From: Nilaparvata lugens
Taxonomy: Eukaryota; Arthropoda; Insecta; Hemiptera; Delphacidae
Direction of reading: 5' to 3'
DNA: 64,000 bases
Assembly: GCF_014356525.2 (NCBI RefSeq)
Contig: NC_052506.1
Coordinates: 20,797,916 to 20,861,915 of the forward strand
This document shows positions 24,408 through 34,700 of the stretch, piece by piece. Numbering within the stretch: the first letter of the stretch is position 1; every line of letters starts with the position of its first letter. Under the pieces are notes generated by a model. That model was not told the origin of the DNA, did not search any database, and saw nothing but the letters and a program-made list of their open reading frames with translations. Made by a program: the position numbers and the translations under genes.

Positions 24408-24540
24408 GCACTGGCACATATTATTTCTATGGTGATAGTTACTATTGATAACTCCAGTGCACACTTGTACAGCGTACCCGGCTTGGCGATGTTCAAATGT
24501 CTTGACCGAGTTTGGTGAAACCAGGCATTAGAGTGTAGAT
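24408..24540. repeat. dispersed repeat, copy 2
   Basis: Same ordered words as 19010-19145, at lower than 85 percent likeness by eye. It lies immediately after the fold-back fragment, so both may be parts of one larger, older element. Confidence 0.55.
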
Positions 24541-24549
24541 GTAATTGGA

Positions 24550-24865
24550 CGGAGAGACCTGATGTTGGTGTGATTGTAGTGTTTGCTTTTCGGCAGATGT
24601 CATTAGTAGTTATGGGATTGCGAGCGTCCGCCCGTAGAGGATCGACCTGTGTTTGCAAACGCTTCCGGACAAGTTAAGCCGTGCTGACACTGCAAATGTG
24701 AGCAATCGGCCAGGTTTGATTAATTGCCTATTCCCTTTGTTTCGTGGCCATTTTGTGTGGGTGACAGTGGAAGCTATCATTCAGTGTCAGCTGTTCCATC
24801 CAATCGAACACCTCAGTTGTTGGCCTAACAATGACAACAGGATGCTTCCATGATATCCGATCAGT
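24550..24865. promoter_or_regulatory. GC-richer non-coding island; candidate enhancer
   Basis: Balanced composition, no repeat structure, and dense transcription-factor-like words within 300 bp: TGTTTGCAAACG (forkhead-like), TTGATTAATTGCC (homeodomain-like), CCCTTTGTTTCG (TCF or Sox-like), TCAGCTGTTCC (E-box). Frames 24383-24658 (minus) and 24653-24853 (plus) have no protein-like features. Function is inferred from word content only. Confidence 0.3.
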
Positions 24866-25127
24866 CTAAAAGATAGTCTGGAAACATCTTCACAACAAAA
24901 GATAAAGCATTTGATTTGAAAGTTATTGAAGTGTTCTAACTCGGAACTGAATGACAATCCGAGTGATCTGATGATAATTCAGACTGAATTAATTTCTATT
25001 ACAATAAAAGAAAGCATTCAATTACAGTAACAATTTATTGAAAGGTCCTCTCTCAGGATCTCCTTTGAGGGAACAGAAGATATTTCAATGATTTGATTTT
25101 GCTTCCGAATTGTTGATCTACTACCAC

Positions 25128-25701
25128 TTAAGGCTGTGCAAAGGCTAAAAATAAACTTTTTACTGGTGATATTTTTCAAAGTTTTTTGATTTGTATAGGC
25201 CTACTATCAAGCTATCAAAATTAAAAAGTTTTCTTAGGAAAAATTTTTTTGTCGATCATTACTTTTTGAGATATGAAAGTTTAAATTTTTGTGCCAGAAC
25301 ATTTCAAGTTCGGTGAAAGATAAAACCATGAGATTTCAAGGATAGATTCTTCATGGTATTGTTGATCTAATAAAACAAAAATTTTCCTGAACTCAACTAA
25401 AAGTTATTTCTGGTCATTTTTAGTAAATTGAATAACTTTCTCAAAAATTGATATTTTCAGAAAATTTTTGTTTTATTAGATCAACAATACCATGAAGAAT
25501 CTATTCTTAAAATCTCATGGTTTTATCTTTCACCAAACTTGAAATGTTCTGGCACAAAAATTTGAACTTTAGGCGCTAATATCTCAAAAAGTAATGATCG
25601 AAAAATTTTTTTAATTTTGATAGCTTGATAGTATACAAATCAAAAAACTTTGAAAAATATCACCAGTAGAAAGTTTAATTTTAGCCTTTGCACAGCCTTA
25701 A
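25128..25701. mobile_element. TTAA-bordered fold-back element B, near-perfect 574-bp hairpin
   Basis: The left end TTAAGGCTGTGCAAAGGCTA recurs inverted at the right end. The arms of about 250-265 bp pair almost throughout, with a few indels (for example extra bases near 25197 and 25235), leaving a loop of a few tens of bases near 25415. TTAA borders both ends. It encodes nothing. It shares its ten terminal bases TTAAGGCTGT and its length with the element at 3911-4482. Confidence 0.88.
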
Positions 25702-28375
25702 AGTTCGAATATCAATGTTGAAAATACATATTATGTAAATAATGATCTGATTGGAATCCTCCATAATCCTTTCTAAATTTGTTAATTTCCTAATGGCAAA
25801 CATTGACTAATGTGCCAAAATGATGCCAAAATCTCATGAAAGCTAAGACTGTCCTATTCACCTTACTTGGTACCGCATGCATTGTTTAGTTACAGTTCAT
25901 ATAATTGAATTTCCATTTTGTTGAAATCTTCCTACATACAAAAAAAGAGTAGAATATGAAGGAAATCAGTCTATGGAGAAGAGAAAACATTGCTGAATGA
26001 ACCCGTCTTTCACGGATGAGGAATCTACAGGATTTACTGCTCTCATGGAGTGTCATGGCTTCTATGATCGTTATCCTCAAGAACTAAGAATGTAATTGAG
26101 ATAGAAAATTGAGAAGAGAAGGTCAATTGAAAGTCTTACAAGGATTTGTTGTTTGAAAGATGTAAAACTTCCTTCGTGATTTTTCAATCAGGGAGGTTTT
26201 CCAATATTCATTGGAGAGAAACTCCTGATGAATATTGCAGACAATATTCATTCAATATTCTGCAAATCCATTTATGATTGTGTGAATTTTAAAATATTCT
26301 ACTTTATGCTTCTGGAATTATTGTGAATTAAACTATGTTTAAAATAACGAGCTCTTAAGAATAAGCGATTGCGTTGTGAGCTGAGACACTGTTACACTGT
26401 ATTGGGGCATATGAGTGTATTTTCCTTAGTCCCCTTCCACCTCATACAAGTAACATGATGTTCATTTTTTTTTCTTGCCAGTTGACAGTAGTTGGATCTC
26501 ATGAAACTCACCTTGGAATATTATATGAATCTGAGATCTTAATTTCGAAGGGCAGTGAAGAGCAGTTATTAACATATTTATTATTATTAGAATAATGATA
26601 ATGACATCTATGTTATCGATTGGAACTGTCGATGTATCGATTAGAACCCGTCATTTGAGCTTATCACTTAATTTGTAAGCAGTTTTCAGTTCAACAATGA
26701 CTAGTTCCACGATCGAGTTTTGGAAGAAATATTGCGTGCAACTGATGTGCAAACGTTTGAAAATGACGGGACATACTTGTAGCACAGTTAAAATACAGTA
26801 GCTGATTTATAATGAACAAGGAGCAAAGCTATGAACTCATACCTCTACAGTTCTATAAGTAACCGAAAAATTACAATGCGAGCTGCGAGCTCATATTCAC
26901 TATGAGTAGCCTAGTTGAAACGGAATATACAAAATCAAGGAAAACGTTCATTTAAAAACCGAACGCTTATTTGAATGCAATCCTTTCTCTCTTGTATTTT
27001 ATGGAACTCAGGGATGGATGGAAACGTGAATGTAAATCACACTTCGTGAATTGACTTCTACTTGATAATACACTGCAGATGTGATAGATATGATGCATTA
27101 CCATCTTGTGATAGTTACTAATAGTTCGTGATGCTAATGGTTGATGTCATACATTTTGTAGTGTTGAACTGCCATTAAATTTGAACCGACCAATAACATG
27201 CCAGCATGGGCGTAGCCAGAGGGTGGCAAGGGGGTGCTATTCCCCCCATCCCCCTGATTGATCCTGTCAATTTCAAGTTTGCCAAATCGCTCTTGAGAGG
27301 TTGTTAGCCGCCGCGCTGGGCTTAAGTTGCCATGTTGAGTTTTCTAAAAGTTTAGAGCTAGACTATACATTAGGCAGTGAATATTCTGACAAGAAGTAAA
27401 GTAGCTAACTAATCTGTCATCATTTCAGCCATCTTCATCATTTTGACAGTTGAATCAAACACATTGAGAAATTCGAAAGATCAATAATCTCTTATACACT
27501 GTAGAAGAAAACCCGAAATGTTAAAATGTAGATGGAAATAATTATGAAGTGTTATTTGAACTCTTAATGAATGTCACTGCTTAAATATAGCCTACTTCTC
27601 GTTTCTTGCTTTTCTATTTTAAATTTTCTATGTACATGGAATCTATATACTCTCGCGATTAAGATCTATCCCAACAATACTTTATTCCCCATATTCACCT
27701 ATTTTCTCCTTTTCCATTCAGTTTTCAACCGCTAACAGAGCTCAAACATGAACCATGCATTGAATGATGCTCCTTTCCAATCAAGAAGAGGAGTCATCCT
27801 CCATAAACTCATACTCAAGTATAATTTTAATGGATTCACGAGAGATTATTCCAAGCTTTGACAGCATATCAAATGATAAATTATCATGAGTTAGGAGAGA
27901 GCTTTGTCATGATATTCTTAAGTATTATGTGAGAATTATTAATAATTAATGTAGCAGAATTCATACTAATATTTTAATTAAATCAACCAGAGTTTGATTT
28001 ATTATTATTTATTTAAAGCAAAAAACATAAAGCTTAAAAAAAACATCTCAAGCTTTCACAGAATTAGTGATATAAAATTACAAATTCTTCAGTAACTCTG
28101 ATTTATGAGTTCAGAGAGAGCTTTGCCATGATATTCAGAAGTATTATGATAGTTGAGTAATCAACACAAATATGATAATAGTAACTGGATGGTATGTGTG
28201 GTTGAGGAAACATTGTTATATTGTTGGAGCTTAAACTCGAAAATATCATGATAATAGAAAGCCGTGGAGAGAGATGATACGACCGAATCAATGACAACAA
28301 TAGGAAAGCTGATCGCGGATCCAAAGCTTCATCTGGAATTGTGTGCTGTGCATTGAGTTTTCTATTCAGATTAAA
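25702..28375. other. AT-rich spacer; one small repeat scrap
   Basis: No gene supported. At about 27205-27275 the sequence TGGGCGTAGCCAGAGGG with a following G-run and C-run resembles a widely dispersed invertebrate repeat motif. A poly-T tract near 26466 and AT-rich DNA make up most of the rest. Frames 25886-26080 and 28103-28324 (minus) have no motif. Confidence 0.45.
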
Positions 28376-28379
28376 ATGT

Positions 28380-28700
28380 AAATGAGATCGGAATCAATGA
28401 GAAATATTAGCGGGGCTGACCAGAGCACGAAAAAATACAAAGCAACCCTTTGTGAGGGGGCTTTAAAATTTCATCCGGCCCTTGGTGAGAGTGTGCTCGA
28501 CCTCAGCCCTTCTGTTAGGGCGCGCTGGACGCGTGGATCGCATTCTGCCGCCGTTAAAATCTGGCCGAGACTCGTTTTAAGAGCCCTCTGTCCATGAATC
28601 ACCATTAAAGGCACCGCTGTGTGCTGTATTCGCAATGGCCAAACTGAAAAATCGATGCCAACCAAACCATGTTCGACCGACAATATTGCTTGTTAGAGTC
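28380..28700. promoter_or_regulatory. sharply bounded GC-rich non-coding island
   Basis: About 300 bp of GC-rich, non-repetitive sequence in AT-rich surroundings, with open frames on both strands (28382-28597 plus, 28471-28683 minus, 28577-28774 minus). Stops are rare here only because the DNA is GC-rich; no frame has family features. It contains AACCCTTTGTG (TCF-like) and several TTTTAA(A/G) words. It may be a conserved non-coding element or an untranslated exon. Confidence 0.3.
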
Positions 28701-29170
28701 TTGTAGAGTGGTTGATGTAAATGAATGTGTGCAGTGCGCCTTTGGAGAGATTCTGTAGTCTCTTTTTTACACAATGTTACAGTGGAATATCGAAAAAGGG
28801 TGCTGTGATGTGCATGTTCATACAGTTGAAGTGGAGCTGTAACATTTCCGTAATAATATCACAAAGCTCTGTTTCTCATCTCAATATCTGGGAGTGGAAT
28901 TCTTCCTGAGTATTTAGGTGTAAATAATGATTCGGTAATCACTACCTTTTTCTCTGGTAAAATTAACTTGTAGTGAAACCTGATATTACGAATCAATTCC
29001 TTTGCTCAATAATATGATGATCCACCAATGTGTCTGCTTTTTGCTGATCTATTCCAACCATTGTTTCCTAGAAACATATCAACAAAAGAATTCGATTGGA
29101 TCTAAATAATCAAACGATTGTTAGCGAGTTCCTACTTTCGACTCAAGGCCAAAATCTTGTCCGTCAGTTT

Positions 29171-29204
29171 GAATAAGAATAAGAATAAGAATAAGAATAA
29201 GAAT
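29171..29204. repeat. (GAATAA)n simple repeat, 3' tail of the retrotransposon
   Basis: Five tandem GAATAA units. On the strand of the element they form its 3' terminal repeat tail, where target-primed reverse transcription starts. Confidence 0.85.
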
Positions 29205-29369
29205 CTGTATTGGCTATGAAACAAACATAGATGTAATAGGCTTCGGCAATTAACATAATACATAGATATATAGTCAAACATATATCACATAAAACATGAA
29301 AAGGAATTATAATAATATAGGTATTTAAGCTACAATAAGGGTACTAGTATCACAGTCCATGAACTCTTT

Positions 29370-29995
29370 AATATTATAAAATGGATTTTTTAAGCCAATT
29401 ATTAATTACTGTCTTAAAGCGTTTAACATGCAAATTTCTTATTCTAAGAGGAAGCTTATTGAATAATACTTATCTTTGATACATGTGGCTTTTATGTGTC
29501 TTGGACAGTCTTACGTAAGGAGTTAGGAGATCAGTGTTTTTTCTGGTATTATATTCATGATTATCACTGTTTCGAGAAAAACTGTTTAATTTGTTCTTAA
29601 CCTGTAGCAAATTTTGATAAATATACAATGAAAGTACTGTCATTATTCCAAATTTTATGAAACTCCATCTACAGGAATCTCTTTGCTGTAGGTCAGCAAT
29701 GATTCTAATAACTTTTTTTTGTTGAATAAAAACCTTTTTTGAATTGCTGCTGTTACCCCAAAGCATAACCCCATAGCTTATCAAGAGTGGAACAGGCCAA
29801 AATAAGTTGTTATTAATGTTTGTGTACTCACACAATATTTAAGTTTTCTTATAAGAAACACAACTCTGGAAACATTTCTACATACAAATACAACTTGTTC
29901 CTTCCAGGTTAACTTAGTATCTATATATCATCCCAATAGCTCCACTGTTCTATTCTCACAAATATTATTAACTAGTGAAAATAGTTATTTGTGCA
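29370..29995 (-). pseudogene. C-terminal part of the retrotransposon ORF2
   Basis: Beyond the insertion the reading resumes with N-R-T-V-E-L-L-G, then Y-I-D-T-K-L-T-W-K-E, a basic helix, I-S-Y-G-V-M-L-W-G-N-S, Q-Q-K-K-V-I-R-I-I and, near the end, L-F-N-K-L-P-L-R-I-R-N-L before a stop at about 29374. This order is standard for LINE ORF2 after the polymerase. At least two in-frame stops and a shift break it. Confidence 0.82.
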
Positions 29996-30455
29996 ACTAG
30001 TGCGCAAAGTGATAGTTTGCTGCACCGAAAGAAACGTTTACGCCCGAGCCGTAGGCGAGGGCGGAATGGTTTCTTGAGTGCAGCAGAGGAACTTTGCGCA
30101 CGTATTTCACAATAAATTTTTCCTGCAGTTACCATTGAATATGAAAAGTGGGTAATTATAGGTTAAATTGCCTGAAATCCATAAAATGTTTTTCTGTGTA
30201 ATTTTATTATTAATAAAAACCTTAATTTATTTAAAATTGAATAATAATGTAGTAGTAAATGAATGAAGGGGCGGCTGTCAACTGCTGTCATCCACTGTTG
30301 TCCACTGCCTTAATATTATTATAACGTGCACCACAGTCACAGTTACCAACATAATTTTGATTTTGCTGCACTGGTACTCCATATAACCTACTAATTATTT
30401 TGCGTTGTCATGCTGCAAATCTGGAGTACGCAAAGAACTCACTTTGCGCACTAGT
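29996..30455. mobile_element. inverted-repeat element inserted in the retrotransposon
   Basis: ACTAGTGCGCAAAGTGA at 29996-30012 is the exact inverse of 30439-30455. It splits the retrotransposon between the polymerase and its C-terminal region, so it inserted later. The interior is non-coding, with a GC-rich hairpin around 30025-30110. The right border could lie further out, since GAAAAGTGA (30459-30467) and TCACTTTTC (30499-30507) form a second nested inverted pair. No clean target duplication was found. Confidence 0.78.
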
Positions 30456-31206
30456 GCGGAAAAGTGATTCTTTGTGGCCTGCAATCAGTGCAGAAATGGT
30501 CACTTTTCAGGGTATCTGTAGGAAAATATATATATTCAGTTTTATTATTGTTAATTGCTAATTTATTTGATTCAAACCAAGCTGTGAATAACTGTATACT
30601 TTCCAATAACATTGACACAACATCGTCCCGCTTTTTTTGGAAGCACGTTAGAGTTGTGTCATCTGCATATAAAATGGGATGAAAATTAGGAATAACACTA
30701 CAATGAAAATCGTTCATGAATATCATGAAGAGAAATGGTCTTAATATTGATCCCTGTGGTACTCCTGCCACTACGTTTAGAGCTTCTGACTTCTTATTGT
30801 TGACTACTACTATTTGTTTCCTATTTTCTAAGTACGACATAATTACTTTCAGCTCGCTACCTAATACACCGTAATAGCGCAATTTATTCTCCAGTATAGT
30901 GTGTGAAATGCAGTCAAATGCTTTCTGTAAATCTATTAGGCAAACACCTGTTATGAACTTTTTTTCGAAAGCTTCCAATATCTTATTTACAATGGTTTGG
31001 ACTGCAGTTATGGTGAAATGTTTAGGTCTATATCCATATTGATGTGAGTAGAGTAAGTTATTGGAGTTGAAATAATTATACAACTGTACAAACATGCAGG
31101 CTTCAATAATTTTACCAATAATAGGTACTAATGCTATTGGTCGAAAGCTGTTAGCCTGCGTCTTATCACTTTTTTTGTAAATAGGACTGATTTTACTAAG
31201 CTTCAA
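30451..31206 (-). pseudogene. non-LTR retrotransposon reverse transcriptase domain
   Basis: The 251-codon frame shows the polymerase motifs in order: I-S-P-I-Y-K-K (start), F-R-P-I-A-L-V-P, Q-Y-G-Y-R-P, L-I-D-L-Q-K-A-F-D with the motif A Asp, G-V-P-Q-G-S-I-L, and Y-A-D-D-T with the two catalytic Asp, followed by N-K-L-A-I-N and K-T-E-Y-I. The Gly usually seen after S-x-L is Arg here (S-I-L-R-P). The last 20 or so codons (below about 30508) come from the inserted element and not from the polymerase. Confidence 0.92.
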
Positions 31207-31640
31207 GCATTCTAGAAATTTTCATCAAAACCTGATTAATAAGAAGTGTAAGTGGTATCAGTATACCCATAATAAAGCCTTTGACAATAACATTACTCAG
31301 GTCATAAACATAGCCTGCTGTAGAGGAACTTAAGTTTTTAACAATGTCAAGGACCAATTTTGGTTCAACCATTTTCCATTTGAAGCTATTATGTTCAAAG
31401 TTCACAGGCATATTGAAGTTGTTTAATAAAACTGGATTATTTGCAGGAGTTCCACTGCTAGTATTAATAGTAACTGATACACTTACGAAGTATTCGTACA
31501 AAGCATTCACAGAAATGGGTGTGAAGTTCCTGCTTCTCATGTCTCACATTTGCTGATTCAGTTTTGTTATTTTCCATGTTGCTTTACATTGGTTTTTTGC
31601 CATAGCTATACATTCATAATTGGTCTGTATGCTCTACGAT
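31196..31640 (-). pseudogene. retrotransposon ORF2 fragment upstream of the polymerase domain
   Basis: The translation has the usual lead-in to a LINE polymerase: A-M-A-K-N-Q-C-K-A-T-W-K-I (about 31605-31567), then F-T-P-I-S-V-N, a hydrophobic stretch, V-L-D-I-V-K-N-L-S-S-S-T-A-G and P-L-T-L-L-I-N-Q-V-L. A stop near 31550 and a frameshift near 31200 separate it from the polymerase domain. Confidence 0.75.
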
Positions 31641-31700
31641 AACTCTCAAACGAGCTTCAAATTTTGAACACTGTAACGGATTAAATTTTGATAAGCAAGC

Positions 31701-34700
31701 AAAATCGCTAATGGAAAGAGATTTTATAGGTCTTGAGCAAACAGCTGCTCTATTATCGTCAAGTGCGATAGCAACAAGTGAAAGATTAGATAATAACGGG
31801 TATCATGGCTAAAATTAGAACAGCCGAATAGAAAAGAATTTTATTTGCTATTTATTATATTATATAACGTATTGGAATTTTGAGGTTAGGCTGTAATACC
31901 TACTGGTCGGCAACCTAATAATCGACCAAGCCGTGTAATTTGAAATCTAGCCAGACACCTTGGCAAAATTTTGTTGTAAACAAATAGTATTCAACTAGAG
32001 GATTTGGTAAGCACATGGCGACTTATTGTAAATAGGAAAACAACTTAAAAAATGCACAAAAATTTATTCTATGTAATGAGCATGTACAAAACACCAAAAA
32101 ATAAATAAAAATATTAAGGAAGTATGTATATTCAGTAGGCGCATGGATACATTTGTGTATTTTGCATGAACCAATCAAATTACAGTAGTCGATGGGCGGC
32201 AATAGCAAGCCGATTCAAATAAATCTATAGATATTTTTATAAATGATAAGAATTTATAAGTTATCACTACTCAGTTTATGTATCGGATATGGTCCGAATA
32301 ATTGTAAAATATAATACCTAAGATAATAAGGTAATAGGTAATAACTTAGCAGATTGGCACGGACTATTTGATCTTTTTAATGGCATAGTAGTGGAATATT
32401 TAAATATATGCAAATTTGTAAGTCAGAAGTATGATCTTAGAAAATAGGGGTAGAACAGAGCCCACTTGCCTGCCAGATGCTGCCATGGAATGCCACTAAA
32501 TTTTATAGAGCACAAGTCCCTTTTGTCATTTTAATATTTATTTATTCCCTTGGAGAAGACGACTTCGGCCACCAGAAAATCCAGGACAATAGGAAATTCG
32601 GATCGCCACCAACATCTTGTGAAATTCAGCACGTGAGTGATAAATTATCGAAATATATAAATTTAGGGCGCCCTCAGTGCTTCGAGTGAAACAAAAATAT
32701 AAAAAGCTAGCTCATCGAAGGGTTATAAATATTGAAAATTATTATAAAACTTGCGCAAGTCTTAAAAAAGGTACAAAAAACATATTTTATTGGATAAGAA
32801 TTGTATCAAATTTATATGTCTAAGGATACACAGATTAAAGAAATATTTAAATTTGATGTTGAATATAAATATGCTCACTCAATCATTGTTTTATTAGCAA
32901 ATTGTAAAGATGTAAATGTAGCTCTTGTTCACTGGATAAATTAATTTATCTAATTCCACCAGAGGCCGAACCTTAAGCCCTGAGATATATTCTGAGATCT
33001 ATGCATATTAATATATTTGAGATTCGTGATTTATCAATTGATTATTTTTATGATTTTTGGAAAGAAGATATATATTGGGATTTTTAAATCGACAAGCAGC
33101 GGCAAGTCGATATCTGAGCTGCATAGAATAAATAAAGCATATGTTTAATGATTTAAAAGCACATGGTAACGTTTTGTGCTAAAGAACCAGTGAGCTAATC
33201 TGTGATATTTTCTTTTGATATATTTGTTCTTATATTTAGTATTTTTTGCTTGTTGCTCTATAAATATTTCTATTTATTCATTCGTTGATATTTTTCTGTG
33301 TAATATACGTATCAAGTTTTTTATGGTGTATCCTTTATTTGTTCCCCTACTTCCATGCATGACCAATCTCATTTTCATTTATCGAGTTACCAGTATTGAA
33401 GTATTAAGAAAATTACCATCCGACTTTATTCTTCACCGAATAAGTTGGTTTAGACAGCGATATATAGCATTAATAATCAAATATTTGGGAATAATATGTT
33501 CCAGAGATTTATATAAATTGTCCAAGAGCAGTGAATTGCGGGAGCTCCTGGGTGATTTCTGTAAGAGTTTTGTCTAATTTATATTCTAAGAACCACAACC
33601 AGAGTTATATAATTTTTTACTCATGCTTTACCGACAGCAGCTAAGCCAGGCAAACCGTTATTGACAAAAATAACGTCAGAACACTCATTCTTCAAACCTT
33701 TTACAGATCAAGTTCCTTGGACAACAAATTTTACCAACTTCTTCGTCCTTTTTCAGACAAAAAAAGAATAGGCTCTCAATATAACTATGTATGGTGTTTG
33801 CTATAGATAGACTCAACAATCACGAGAGGAAAAATCATACAGAAGACACATTGGATATATTGTAAATTGATTTCAACCAGAGATTCCAATGAAACAGAAC
33901 TGCTGGAAGAATATCAGTGGCATTTTTGGAAACAATTTTGCGATCAGTTACGAGCGTAATAAGCTCTTACAAATGACTAGAGCCTCCAGTCATCCGTTTA
34001 TGGGTTTGTTAGTTGGACGATCTCTTCTGATTGATTTCATCAATCAACTTCAAATTCTCAACACATACTCTTCTAACCATTATACAAACCGATTTCGTTG
34101 GCCAAAAAATTGACTCACTACTTTGTCCTTTTTGAGAATGTAATAGGATATTATTGGAAGTGCATAAGAAAAAAATTATTACCCAGCTACTTGCTGATAT
34201 GTGTTTTGGGAGTTATCACACCGACTGTTTGTCCTTATGCGCCGACACTTGATTTCAGCTGTCTTTATTCTTACTTATCTGGGTAGAATCTAACTCCCAA
34301 TTGCACGTAGAATACCTCAATTTAACTTTTGAGACCACTGGGCTGGAGAACTCGTTCATGAACAGATTGTACTAATTTTGAAAACAGCAACTTGAAATTA
34401 TGTGTTTTAATTTTAATCAATAAAACTTTATCCGTATTGGAATTTTTCATCGTCCCTCTCTCTTCTACACACGCACACATACACTCTCTCTCTCTTTTCA
34501 AGTGGAATGTTGACGGGAAGGATATTCTTGAATATAATTCCTCAAGAATCGACCCATTACCGATACAGCATAATCTATAAAGTTCTATTGATACACATAT
34601 AATATTCTTGTAATCATTAGAAGTTTAATTGTACAAATCAGTGTAATAGGCATGAGCGAGTTCTCCAGTCCTAGGGGGCTGACTAGTTGATATTATCATT

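Larger units (their letters stand above)
29171..31700 (-). mobile_element. 5'-truncated, decayed non-LTR retrotransposon (CR1/Jockey-like)
   Basis: The element reads on the minus strand. From its 5' side: a segment just before the reverse transcriptase (31640-31200), the polymerase domain (31206-about 30510), an interruption by another element, then the C-terminal region (29995-29370) and a 3' untranslated part that ends in hexamer repeats (GAATAA on the plus strand, 29171-29204). LINE families of the CR1/L2/Jockey group commonly end in such short repeats. No endonuclease domain is visible upstream, so the copy is 5'-truncated or its 5' end is unrecognisable. It is not autonomous. The exact clade is uncertain. 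Confidence 0.88.

Noticed and set aside
28382..28774. Three overlapping open frames in the GC-rich island.
   Set aside because: Open on both strands simply because stops are rare in GC-rich DNA; no family features in any.
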